Positions 35,373-42,662 of a stretch of 56,383 nt of DNA are shown in pieces (within the stretch, counting starts at the first letter, position 1; every line of letters starts with the position of its first letter). The notes below the pieces were generated by a model. The model was not told where the DNA came from. It made no database searches and saw nothing but the letters and a program-made list of their open reading frames with translations. Position numbers and translations under genes: made by a program. This DNA is from a virus. Location of the stretch: positions 1-56,383 of IMG/VR virus record IMGVR_UViG_3300031841_002004; one strand, 5' to 3'.

Positions 35373-36569
35373 CTAGTTTTCTTGACTGCTTGCCAGTTCA
35401 CTCCGTGCATACTCTAGGAAGTTGCGTCCCTTCTTCCCGATTGGCTGCCCAAGTCTTTGCTCAGTGTCTGTACCTTCCAGAGCGTTTAACAGTTGAGCCC
35501 GTGTTGGTTTTCCTTTCTTCTCGTATTCGTGGGCGGGTGTTTTGTGCCACGTTTGTGAGTCCTTGTCGTAGGTGTACATGTTTGCCACGCTGTCCCCATT
35601 CTCCGGGTAGATTGCTGGGGCGTTTTTCTCCTTTGTTCCCGTTTTGCTGTTGGGTGTTTCTTGGTTCCTTGTTAGTGGTAGTCTCCTCTTTAGGATATCA
35701 CGGTTTGCAGTGGTTCCGGTTCTGGGGTTCCTTATTGCATACTCTTTGCCATGGTCTATCACTCGGGCGGGTTCCCTGTGGTAGGTTCCGTCCTCATAGA
35801 ATCGCACACTCGGTGCTTCTCTGGTTTTCGTAAGGTCGAAAAGTTCTCTATCACTGGCGGGCAATTTGCTGAACGTCTTTTCCTTCTCTGCTCCCGTCAT
35901 TAGGTAGTGAGGCGTGATAAGTTCCTTTTGCTTCCTTGGTGGTTTTGCGGGGCGGTTCCTATCGGCAACTGTTCCCGGTGTTCTCATCTTGGTGTGACCT
36001 TGAACGGGTGCGAAGGTTTGGTTTCCTTCGTGCCATTCTTCAACCGCTGCCACTATTCGCGAGGGGTTGAGACTCCGCGCCGATTCACTACAGCCACTGT
36101 ACGGGCTATCGTCGGCCCGTGTCCAGTCGCTTAGTGTTTCGGTGTTCTCGTCTTCTCTTCTCAACTCATACCGAATATTCCAGCGGGCTACCCTCGCCCA
36201 AGCACAGCACATGCGCGCGGTGTATAGTGCGGGGTCTTCGATTGGTTCCGGTATGGTGTAGATAGATAAGGCCCAACAGACCAAAAGGTCTTGTATAAGT
36301 TCGGCCTGCTCTTCTTCTCCTTTCGGGGTCTCGCTATATGTCGAGCAATGGTATTTGATATAGTTCCTTATCACCTCCTCTATCCGTTGCGCGTCTTCAT
36401 TGTCTGCACGCGCTGCGATATATGAGAAAGCACCCTCTTCCCATGTTTCTACGCTGGGTTCCTTTCGTGCTTCTTCTATCCACCTGACCGTATCTCCGTT
36501 TTCTTGGTTTCTGTAACCTTGCTCTAGTTCGTCGGTATCGGTGCGCGCGGTATCGTTTTGGGTTCTCAT
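35373..36569 (-). CDS. Unknown 398-aa protein with its own promoter and terminator
   Basis: I do not recognise this 398-residue protein. Residues about 85-150 are helical, and the order acidic helix, DPALYTAR and VARWNIRYELRR vaguely recalls region 2 of small sigma factors. No region 4 is visible, so this is weak. The remainder is hydrophilic and Lys/Arg/Thr/Pro-rich, probably a DNA- or RNA-binding or disordered part. The gene forms a complete unit, with a near-consensus promoter 60 bases upstream and a terminator 50 bases downstream. It faces away from the early plus operon across the control region, as a regulator or moron would. Confidence 0.55.
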   Translation of the reverse strand: MRTQNDTARTDTDELEQGYRNQENGDTVRWIEEARKEPSVETWEEGAFSYIAARADNEDAQRIEEVIRNYIKYHCSTYSETPKGEEEQAELIQDLLVCWALSIYTIPEPIEDPALYTARMCCAWARVARWNIRYELRREDENTETLSDWTRADDSPYSGCSESARSLNPSRIVAAVEEWHEGNQTFAPVQGHTKMRTPGTVADRNRPAKPPRKQKELITPHYLMTGAEKEKTFSKLPASDRELFDLTKTREAPSVRFYEDGTYHREPARVIDHGKEYAIRNPRTGTTANRDILKRRLPLTRNQETPNSKTGTKEKNAPAIYPENGDSVANMYTYDKDSQTWHKTPAHEYEKKGKPTRAQLLNALEGTDTEQRLGQPIGKKGRNFLEYARSELASSQEN

Positions 36570-36629
36570 AATTAAGATTCCTTATTTAAGGGTAGTGTTT
36601 AGCCGGTGCAATGTTGCTCCGGTGTTGTG

Positions 36630-36657
36630 ATTGTATTCGGCGCGCGTGCTGTGTCAA
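36630..36657 (-). promoter_or_regulatory. Sigma70-type promoter for the 398-aa gene
   Basis: On the minus strand a perfect -35 box (TTGACA) is separated by 16 bases from TACAAT (5 of 6 matches to TATAAT). Transcription would start near 36623 and give a leader of about 50 bases before the ATG. This is the best host-type promoter I see in the window. Confidence 0.75.
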
Positions 36658-36684
36658 GTTCAGTCTATGTCAAAATATTTTTTC

Positions 36685-36710
36685 CAATTTTTTATTGGTA
36701 CGTCAACGGT
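36685..36710 (+). promoter_or_regulatory. Duplicated 26-bp element, copy 1
   Basis: A T-rich block followed by TTGGTACGTCAACGGT is present identically at 36914-36939, and similarity continues for another 25 bases (ATAGAT, CGACTAAC). Both copies point toward the early plus operon. They could be promoter elements for a specialised sigma factor or activator sites. Classical -10 and -35 spacing is not met. Confidence 0.5.
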
Positions 36711-36843
36711 CTATAGATTGTCAACACGACGACTAACACAACACAACACGACACGACACGTTTTTTCGTTTCGTGTCTTTGTTTTTGTTGTGATTTTGAA
36801 AAATTGGTCATTAGCCTGGTTGCTACAACATGTGCAATCAGTC

Positions 36844-36864
36844 ATTCGCAAAATTTTTGTGAAT
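36844..36864. promoter_or_regulatory. Candidate operator: 21-bp dyad
   Basis: The arms ATTCnCAAAA and TTTTGnGAAT are perfectly complementary apart from one position each and flank a single central base. A dyad of this quality between divergent transcription units is typical of a repressor-binding site. It lies between the two copies of the 26-bp element. Confidence 0.5.
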
Positions 36865-36913
36865 CGCCTGGATGCCTGGTGCTATGCAATCAACTAGTGA
36901 AAACAAATTTTTT

Positions 36914-36939
36914 CAATTTTTTATTGGTACGTCAACGGT
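36914..36939 (+). promoter_or_regulatory. Duplicated 26-bp element, copy 2
   Basis: This is identical to copy 1 over 26 bases and sits about 60 bases before the first early gene. TATAAC (5 of 6 to TATAAT) lies 25 bases further on, but without a matching -35 box. Between the copies, GACACG/CGTGTC arms (36755-36777) followed by T-rich sequence may be a weak terminator of transcripts from copy 1. Confidence 0.5.
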
Positions 36940-36999
36940 ACATAGATAGTCACAACCGACTAACTATAACACTCAGTCAAAAACATGAAGGAGTGTCAC

Positions 37000-37173
37000 A
37001 TGTTGCATGACCTACAAGATAGGTTCGCGCAAATCGAAAGGCTTTGGGAGCATCTCCTATCAAAAGATAAGAGAAGTTTTTCAGAGTTCTATCTGGAGGA
37101 GTACGGAGTAGTACTCCCAGAAGATGTTTCCCCAGAGGATTTATCCGATGGCAAACAAGCGTTTCACGACTGA
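37000..37173 (+). CDS. First gene of the early plus operon, small acidic protein
   Basis: A 57-residue acidic helical protein (MLHDLQDRFAQIERLWEHLL). I chose the ATG at 37000 because AAGGAG lies exactly six bases before it; the earlier ATG overlaps that ribosome site. It is unrecognised. As the first early gene it is a candidate for host takeover or regulation. Confidence 0.6.
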   Translation: MLHDLQDRFAQIERLWEHLLSKDKRSFSEFYLEEYGVVLPEDVSPEDLSDGKQAFHD

Positions 37174-37336
37174 AGAGATTCAGGAAGCAGACTGGGACGG
37201 TGTCGGCTTCTGTATTTCTTGCGGTGAGCAGTCTGGCCCAGTTGAACCTGATGCCAGGCGGTACGCCTGCGAGGAGTGCGGAGAGAAAACCGTTTACGGT
37301 GCTTCTGAAATTCTCTTCATGGGATTGGTGGACTAA
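37148..37336 (+). CDS. Small zinc-ribbon protein
   Basis: A 62-residue protein with CISCG and CEECG knuckles, 26 residues apart, forming a probable zinc ribbon. The sequence around them (WDGVGFCISCGEQSGPVEPD, then VYGASEILFMGL) is a conserved type found in many environmental phages, with no known function. It overlaps the preceding gene by 26 bases. The ATG at 37148 has GAGG upstream. Confidence 0.7.
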   Translation: MANKRFTTEEIQEADWDGVGFCISCGEQSGPVEPDARRYACEECGEKTVYGASEILFMGLVD

Positions 37337-37473
37337 CAGTTCCCGATAACGCTCACTAGGCAGGATGGGATGCCCTCATCTGAGCCTATGGCCAGGGCCA
37401 GCACACTGGTGGCATGTACGGCCTAGTGGGCGTAATCCGGCATTGTTCCGGTTCCCCTAACAAAGGAGGTAGC

Positions 37474-38367
37474 ATGAGTTATCATGTCGCCACCATTGTT
37501 CAGCCGGGAAGCAACAACACCAAGATAAAGCACGGCTCTATCGAAAGTGTTCGTAGTTGCGGTATCTCTCTCGCGGCTAGTGATGATTCTGGGATCAACG
37601 TCTGTCCAAAGGCGTTCCCCAAATCACGCATAGTCAAGATGCGAGCAGATGGTTTCACCTGGGAAGATATTGTTGAGGCTGCAAAACGCCTTAATCTTTC
37701 CACATGCTCCATTGCTTGTGTCACCAGTGAGGCTGGTCACGGTAGGTTCGACAATGTTCGCAACCCTCGTGCTAATCTTACTCGCTGGTATGTCGAAAAC
37801 CGCGAAGAGTTCAAGCAGCATTGCTTGGCTGAACTGTGGCGTGAGCATGGCAGGCTCAAGGCTAACCAACTGTTAGCCTGTCGGCCTAACATAGACTCAG
37901 ATGTCCCTTGGGAACGCACGTTCCCAGAGATGTTTGATGTTCCGTGTAGCTTCTGGGATTACACCAAGGTGTCAAAGCGTCTTGGCAAGACTCCCGATAA
38001 CTATCATCTGACTTACTCAGTCAGTGATGCAACTACTGCTGATGATTGGCAGCGAGTGTATGACACTAACAGCCCAATCGCAGTTGTGTTCGATAGTACT
38101 TGGCAGCCGGGAGGCAAGGCTGAGTACCGCAAGTTTGGTGCGTTGCCAACTTGGTATACCGACCCTAACGGCTATCGATGGCAAGTCCTCGATGGTGACC
38201 GTTCGGACTTCCGGTTTCTTGATCCAAAGCGACCAGTATGCATTGGTCTCCGGCTCAAGGGTATGACGTTTGGCAAGTACATTGCCCGCATATCAGGGTT
38301 CGCGATGCAGTTGCCTAGGCGGCTGCGAAGCATGCTGACCAATACTCACCCAGCAGTAGCTGCATAG
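37474..38367 (+). CDS. Phage protein resembling the GP88/DUF7227 group
   Basis: A 297-residue protein starting at the ATG with AAAGGAGG before it. Several features recall a widespread phage family (GP88/DUF7227-like): an N-terminal Asn/Ser/Thr strand region with Cys residues (SCGISLAASD, NVCPKAF), the motif FWDYTKVSKRLGK, then NYHLTYSVSD, a VAVVF strand and LDGDRSDFRFLDP near the C-terminus. The role of that family is unknown. My assignment is from pattern memory and should be tested by profile search. Confidence 0.5.
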   Translation: MSYHVATIVQPGSNNTKIKHGSIESVRSCGISLAASDDSGINVCPKAFPKSRIVKMRADGFTWEDIVEAAKRLNLSTCSIACVTSEAGHGRFDNVRNPRANLTRWYVENREEFKQHCLAELWREHGRLKANQLLACRPNIDSDVPWERTFPEMFDVPCSFWDYTKVSKRLGKTPDNYHLTYSVSDATTADDWQRVYDTNSPIAVVFDSTWQPGGKAEYRKFGALPTWYTDPNGYRWQVLDGDRSDFRFLDPKRPVCIGLRLKGMTFGKYIARISGFAMQLPRRLRSMLTNTHPAVAA

Positions 38368-38378
38368 GAGGTGCAAAG

Positions 38379-38744
38379 GTGAAAACATACGGCTACATGG
38401 TGCTGTTTTCATACCGCCATGAAGGTGCGATAGGCTTGCCAAGCAAATGCTTTGTGCGAGTGTGTAGCAAGCGTAAACGTCTTGAGCTTTCCACCATTGA
38501 AAGGATTGCTCAAGAGTTGTGGCAGTCTTACGTCCTAGCCAAAAACGCTCTTCGTGACGAGTTCTATCACGGGCGAGGCATTGAGGCTTTTCTGCCAATC
38601 CAAATAAATTCAAAGGATGTCGTGGGATGCAAGAAGCATATACCAGACGACGAACCTTTCGTTGCGTACTTCGATGGTATCGAACTGATACCGGGGCAAG
38701 GTGACATCACTCCATGTGCGGAATGGCCCATGTGGAGCGATTAG
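38379..38744 (+). CDS. Hypothetical early protein
   Basis: A 121-residue alpha/beta protein. The start is GTG with GGAGG seven bases upstream. A long basic helix (RKRLELSTIERIAQELWQSY) lies in the middle and the end is acidic with one Cys. No family is recognised. It overlaps nothing and is part of the early operon. Confidence 0.55.
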   Translation: MKTYGYMVLFSYRHEGAIGLPSKCFVRVCSKRKRLELSTIERIAQELWQSYVLAKNALRDEFYHGRGIEAFLPIQINSKDVVGCKKHIPDDEPFVAYFDGIELIPGQGDITPCAEWPMWSD

Positions 38745-38761
38745 AAAGGAAGCAGGTACAC

Positions 38762-39079
38762 ATGAAACTAGCTGAATGGGCTAGTCAGGTAGATGATATT
38801 AACACCATCTGGAGAGCGGACTTTGTTCGCGAACTACCACCTACCACTAGCTACTCAGAGAACGATAGGTTCTGCCAAGTCTTCTCAGTCTTTGGTACAG
38901 CAGAACGTAAGGCACTGTCAGAATTAGAGGACTACAGCCTGATGAACGTGCAGTACTGGTCTGATGAAATGCTTGGCTCTGACTACGACATGCAATCTAG
39001 ACCAGCCCTGTTTAGTTTTCAACGCAAACAAAAACCAGATAGGAACAAAGCAACACCTTGGAAACTAAGGAGTAGATGA
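38762..39079 (+). CDS. Hypothetical early protein
   Basis: A 105-residue protein. I chose the ATG of MKLAEW because the upstream in-frame codons lie inside the previous gene. It is helical with a basic C-terminus (RKQKPDRNKATPWKLRSR). It overlaps the next gene by one base. Function is unknown. Confidence 0.5.
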   Translation: MKLAEWASQVDDINTIWRADFVRELPPTTSYSENDRFCQVFSVFGTAERKALSELEDYSLMNVQYWSDEMLGSDYDMQSRPALFSFQRKQKPDRNKATPWKLRSR

Positions 39080-39270
39080 TGAGTTACGCAGTCGAGGTGA
39101 CGCATGCTGCCTGGAGAGCTTTAGTGCCTAGGGATGCAGTGTGCGTAGACGTTGAACACGGCGAGTGTTACAGGAAAACTTTTTTCTGTGTTCATGATGT
39201 CAGGGTTTTCTACATGGAGAACTTTGTGTCTTGCGTGACACAGTACTACGTCATGGACATCAACTTGTAG
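39079..39270 (+). CDS. Hypothetical small early protein
   Basis: A 63-residue protein rich in Val, Cys and aromatic residues, probably a small beta domain. Of two adjacent ATGs the second has the better spacing (six bases) from AAGGAG. It is not recognised. Confidence 0.5.
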   Translation: MSYAVEVTHAAWRALVPRDAVCVDVEHGECYRKTFFCVHDVRVFYMENFVSCVTQYYVMDINL

Positions 39271-39282
39271 AAGGAGATGCAG

Positions 39283-39504
39283 ATGCTGACTGACTACTAT
39301 GTGACCTGCAATATATGCGGCACAGATAAAATGATATCTGTCAAGCCGGAGGATGTCCGTGCTTGGATGGATGGTAAACTGATTCAGGATGCCATGCCTT
39401 ACTTAGATAAAGCAGACCGTGAACTTCTTGTATCACGCACTTGCGGAGAGTGCTGGCATGAGATGTTCGGAATAGAGGAGGAGGAGGATGCCGAACTGGT
39501 GTAG
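39283..39504 (+). CDS. Small zinc-binding phage protein
   Basis: A 73-residue protein with CNICG near the N-terminus and CGECW near the C-terminus, enclosing a helical segment (VRAWMDGKLIQDAMPYLDKA) that ends in RELLVSRTCGEC. This is a common architecture in phage and archaeal virus genomes, with no assigned activity. The start is the second ATG, six bases from AAGGAG. Confidence 0.65.
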   Translation: MLTDYYVTCNICGTDKMISVKPEDVRAWMDGKLIQDAMPYLDKADRELLVSRTCGECWHEMFGIEEEEDAELV

Positions 39505-39976
39505 TTGTACTGTGGAGATAACCCACAAAGACCCAGAGAAGGTGAAGGAATTTAAAGAAGCCTTCATGCGTAAAGATATTGCCAACCATTTTCTACCTGA
39601 ACCTGATTGGATGAAAACCCCAAACGATAAAGGTGAACTGCCCACGGTAAGAGAAATTGGTGAATGGAAAATCCCGTTCTTCGGTATGGATCAGGACATG
39701 CGGTTCCGAGACTGGCGTGACAAACACTGGGGATCACATAAGTTCCTGTTTGATATTGAAGGTGATGGGCTTGAGATAGATGACATCGAAAACGAAGACG
39801 TTAAAGGTGTCTACGTCCACTTCATGTCTGCATGGAATCCGCCTGTCGAACTGTTCAAACATCTTGAAACACTAGGCTTTGAATATATGATGGAGTGCTA
39901 CGAGCCTGACAATGGTATAGACGAGACCCACATGTCAGAGTACTGGCTTCCAAAGGATCAGGTAGACCCTACCTAG
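39488..39976 (+). CDS. YubB/DUF1281 ferredoxin-like protein
   Basis: A 162-residue protein that begins MPNWCSCTVEI, the signature of the Api92/YubB ferredoxin-like family (DUF1281), which is common on plasmids and phages. The acidic middle and the C-terminal FMSAWNPPVELFKHL motif support this. Function is unknown. A GAGGAGGAGG run precedes the ATG, which overlaps the preceding gene by 17 bases. Confidence 0.7.
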   Translation: MPNWCSCTVEITHKDPEKVKEFKEAFMRKDIANHFLPEPDWMKTPNDKGELPTVREIGEWKIPFFGMDQDMRFRDWRDKHWGSHKFLFDIEGDGLEIDDIENEDVKGVYVHFMSAWNPPVELFKHLETLGFEYMMECYEPDNGIDETHMSEYWLPKDQVDPT

Positions 39977-39980
39977 TACA

Positions 39981-40077
39981 AGCCAGCCCACGGATGTTCT
40001 CATGTCCGTTCGTCTGTGTTTTAGTAGTGTTTAATACAGATGTCAGTAGGTTTTCCTACTGGGGCTGGTTTTATTCT
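39981..40077 (+). ncRNA. Four-helix cloverleaf-like RNA ending in a terminator
   Basis: The gap after the YubB-like gene folds into four helices. P1 pairs AGCCAGCCC with GGGCTGGTT (39981-39989, 40062-40070). P2 pairs ACGGA with TCCGT (39990-40009). P3 pairs TCTGTGTT with AATACAGA (40013-40040). P4 pairs CAGTAGG with CCTACTG around TTTT (40044-40061). P1 closes directly on P2 and P4, and the 3' side runs into a T-rich tail. It could be a stable RNA or an elaborate terminator of the upstream operon segment. Confidence 0.55.
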
Positions 40078-40103
40078 TCCCTCTTTTTTCTATGGAGGAG
40101 CGT

Positions 40104-40616
40104 ATGATTTTACCGGCTCTGTATGTCCGTGCGCCTTGGGCAAACCTCATTGCGTCAGGGACTAAGTCAATTGAGACAAGACACTACCCACCACCGGACT
40201 ACGTCATTGGTGAATGGGTAGCAATCGTACAGCCAAGGTGCAGAGGCAATCCAAAAGCCTCTGTTCGTTGTCTCGCATACTTCAGTGGCTCTTATCAATA
40301 CCGTGATAAAGAACAGTGGGCCAAGGAATTGACATCACATCGAGTCAAAGACTGTGACCCAGACTTCGGATGGCAAGAAAGCAAACCGAAGTATGCCTGG
40401 AAAATCCACATGGTGGCAGATGTCCATGACACATGGTACTGGAAGGTACGTAATGGTGGTCGAGTATGGACACAGGTTCAAGTCGGATTCAGACAGTTCC
40501 TCGAAACAACAGGAGGTTATGGAACATGTTCAGAGTTACAATCTTTACAGATAACGAAGCATTCACCCACGACGACGAAGTTAGCAGAGTCTTGCGTGGC
40601 TTGGCTCGAAAGGTAG
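40104..40616 (+). CDS. ASCH/PUA-like domain protein
   Basis: A 170-residue protein with the ASCH signature at the N-terminus (ALYVRAPWANLIASGTKSIE followed by TR), which binds RNA or modified nucleosides in this superfamily. A later YAWKIHMVADV segment fits the barrel. The last 30 residues overlap the next gene in another frame by 91 bases and look unlike the family, so the natural end may be near residue 140. GGAGGAG precedes the ATG. Confidence 0.65.
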   Translation: MILPALYVRAPWANLIASGTKSIETRHYPPPDYVIGEWVAIVQPRCRGNPKASVRCLAYFSGSYQYRDKEQWAKELTSHRVKDCDPDFGWQESKPKYAWKIHMVADVHDTWYWKVRNGGRVWTQVQVGFRQFLETTGGYGTCSELQSLQITKHSPTTTKLAESCVAWLER

Positions 40617-40717
40617 AGGAGTTCCCTGCGGAGTCATTCAGTGGAACGCTGCGTGATATCAATGGAAACTTCTGCGGTACGTATGAGTACAGTGAGAGGG
40701 TGAGCGTAGAAGAGTAG
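40526..40717 (+). CDS. Small conserved-type phage protein
   Basis: A 63-residue protein (MFRVTIFTDNEAFTHDDEVS), with a two-strand/helix pattern ending in GTLRDINGN. It is common among small phage proteins of unknown function. AGGAGG lies nine bases before the ATG. Its first 91 bases overlap the ASCH gene in a different frame. Confidence 0.65.
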   Translation: MFRVTIFTDNEAFTHDDEVSRVLRGLARKVEEFPAESFSGTLRDINGNFCGTYEYSERVSVEE

Positions 40718-40722
40718 TACTA

Positions 40723-40748
40723 CCCAGCCAGTGTCGGCTGGGTTTTTT
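40723..40748 (+). terminator. Rho-independent terminator
   Basis: A perfect 7-bp stem (CCCAGCC with GGCTGGG) around a six-base loop is followed by TTTTTT. It lies six bases after the stop of the small gene. A second transcription start may lie beyond it, where a TATACT box appears at 40776 without a good -35 box. Confidence 0.9.
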
Positions 40749-40806
40749 CGTGTCGGTTTTCATGGTGTACAGATGTATACTTAACCCTAACAAACAAAGG
40801 AAAAAC

Positions 40807-41277
40807 ATGGCAAAACCAGACGACTTCAACGGCATCCCCGGATGCAGTTGGGTTACCAGAAACGGTAACCGTGTGTACGGGAAAATCATTCGCGTAAACG
40901 CACGTACTGTGACATGCGAGGTAGTGAAATCAGACGAGCCGCATGATGGACGAAACAAGTTCTACACAGGCAATAAATACTATGTGAACTACAGCATCTT
41001 GCGTCCTGAGCGCACGCTCCCTGTGCAAAAGCAGACAGGCAAGCCTTACCCGATTGGCCTGACCATCGCTGACATTCGGTGGGCCACGAAAGAGGACTTA
41101 GAACAGTTTGGTTTCGATGAAGGGTATGCATATCCCAACCCACCGCAAGTGCTAGTCCTGTCTGACGGCACTTGTCTTATGCCATCGCGAGACCCTGAGT
41201 GCAACGGCACTGGTTTCATGCTGACCACTCACGGCAGCGGCTGGCTCGAAGTAAACGAGAGAGGAGAGAGCGTATGA
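40807..41277 (+). CDS. Hypothetical protein upstream of the methyltransferase
   Basis: A 156-residue protein with the ATG chosen after AAAGGA. The N-terminal half is beta-rich with many basic residues, and the middle has an LTIADIRWATKEDLEQFGF segment. The C-terminus is Gly/Thr-rich. It overlaps the methyltransferase by 4 bases (ATGA), so they are co-translated. It may assist the methyltransferase, but this is not shown. Confidence 0.55.
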   Translation: MAKPDDFNGIPGCSWVTRNGNRVYGKIIRVNARTVTCEVVKSDEPHDGRNKFYTGNKYYVNYSILRPERTLPVQKQTGKPYPIGLTIADIRWATKEDLEQFGFDEGYAYPNPPQVLVLSDGTCLMPSRDPECNGTGFMLTTHGSGWLEVNERGESV

Positions 41278-42419
41278 GATATGCCTCTGTCTGTGATGGA
41301 ATCGGTGCGGCACATGCTGCATGGGGGCCATTGGGATGGGAGTGTGCTTGGACTAGTGAGGTTGATCCGTTTCCAGCGGACGTTGTTAAGCAACGGTATG
41401 GACATGACAACCTTGGAGACATGTTGTCTATAACAGAAAGGCAGATAGATGAGCGAGGTACAATCGACCTTCTTGCCGGAGGAACGCCATGTCAATCATT
41501 CAGTATCGCAAACACAAAGCGACAAGGATTGGGTGACCATCGTGGCAACTTGGCCCTCCGATTTGTACAGCTTGCTGGATACTGCAAGCCCAAATGGATT
41601 GTCTGGGAAAACGTCCCCGGTGTCCTCAGTTGTAACAACGGACACGACTTTGGAACCTTCCTCAAAGGGTTGGTTGACTGCGGGTATTCTCTCGCCTACA
41701 GAGTCATGGACGCACAGCACTACGGAGTCCCCCAACGTAGGCGTAGAGTCTTCGTTGTCGGAAGTCTTGGAGGGTGGCGAAGTCCCGCAGCGGTACTACT
41801 TGAGCAGCAAAGCGTCCAGCGGAATCCTAAGAAGAGCGCAAAACCGTGGCAAGAAATTGCCATCCCAACTGAAGGAAGCGTTGGAAGTAGTAGCGAAGCG
41901 CGAGGAGTAATCGCACCTGAAGTTAGCGACACTATCACGCAACGATATAGCAAAGGGACACGCAGCCGAGATGGTCTAGTCGTATGTCCTGAAGTAGCAA
42001 ACTGTTTAACTCGTCGGATGTACAAGGGTATCAACACCACACTCGACGAGGGCCAGACCCCGATAGTCATGCCCCAGGCATACACGAAGAAGCATCGTGC
42101 TGCCTCGGCTGATGACTATGAATCGTGGGAAGCAAGTGAAGTATCACCAACCCTGAATGTCTTTGACACAGGTGACACTCGTGCGACCACTGTCATACCA
42201 AAAGAAACGGGAGTCCGAAGACTAACTCCCCGCGAGTGCGAGCGTCTTCAAGGATTCCCTGACGACCACACAGCAATCGTATTCAACGGCAAGCAAGCCA
42301 GCGATACACGCAGATACAAAGCATTAGGTAACTCATGGGCTGTGCCTGTGGCCCAGTGGATAGGCAGGCGAATTGAAATGGTAGAGGAGGTAAACAAATG
42401 CCATACGTCCGAAGCATAG
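41274..42419 (+). CDS. C5-cytosine DNA methyltransferase
   Basis: A 381-residue enzyme of the Dcm/m5C family, with the motifs in order. The N-terminal SVCDGIGAAHAAW is motif I. GGTPCQSFSIA is motif IV, with the catalytic Cys73. WENVPG is motif VI. QHYGVPQRRRRVFVVG is motif VIII. KALGNSWAVPVAQWIGRR is motif X. It methylates C5 of cytosine in DNA, probably to protect phage DNA from host restriction. No partner endonuclease is seen nearby. The region between VIII and X would determine the target and contains a long Ser/Thr/Glu-rich stretch. Confidence 0.9.
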   Translation: MRYASVCDGIGAAHAAWGPLGWECAWTSEVDPFPADVVKQRYGHDNLGDMLSITERQIDERGTIDLLAGGTPCQSFSIANTKRQGLGDHRGNLALRFVQLAGYCKPKWIVWENVPGVLSCNNGHDFGTFLKGLVDCGYSLAYRVMDAQHYGVPQRRRRVFVVGSLGGWRSPAAVLLEQQSVQRNPKKSAKPWQEIAIPTEGSVGSSSEARGVIAPEVSDTITQRYSKGTRSRDGLVVCPEVANCLTRRMYKGINTTLDEGQTPIVMPQAYTKKHRAASADDYESWEASEVSPTLNVFDTGDTRATTVIPKETGVRRLTPRECERLQGFPDDHTAIVFNGKQASDTRRYKALGNSWAVPVAQWIGRRIEMVEEVNKCHTSEA

Positions 42420-42646
42420 AGGTCAGCAAGATACAAGAGATAGCTACGCACCTCATGCATCTAGCAGATGTCCTCCAAGAGGAACACGTTAAGCCTGACT
42501 TCTATTACAGGCAAGTTGGCAAAGAGGAACCCAACATTATGGAACAAGAAAAGTGCGAGGCTGCATGGGACGAGATGTCTGCCCAGTGCAGTGACTACGG
42601 ACGGTTCTTGCAAAGAGTTATAGACGAAAACCTTACTACTTGGTGA
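42398..42646 (+). CDS. Small hypothetical protein
   Basis: An 82-residue helical protein (MPYVRSIEVSKIQEIATHLM) with an acidic C-terminus. It overlaps the methyltransferase by 22 bases, with GAGGAGG upstream. Nothing is recognised. Confidence 0.5.
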   Translation: MPYVRSIEVSKIQEIATHLMHLADVLQEEHVKPDFYYRQVGKEEPNIMEQEKCEAAWDEMSAQCSDYGRFLQRVIDENLTTW

Positions 42647-42662
42647 CAAAGGAGGAAAGGAA

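Noticed and set aside
35363-35833. Plus-strand ORF opposite the 398-aa gene
   Set aside because: Cys/Pro/Leu-rich shadow of the minus-strand gene.
39981-40070. tRNA gene in the cloverleaf-like RNA
   Set aside because: The stem order resembles a tRNA, but the T arm has a four-base loop, the middle loop is 12 bases and the linkers and invariant bases are wrong.
41449-41910. Long ORF inside the methyltransferase gene
   Set aside because: Shadow frame of a clearly conserved enzyme; Ser/Thr-rich and without motif.
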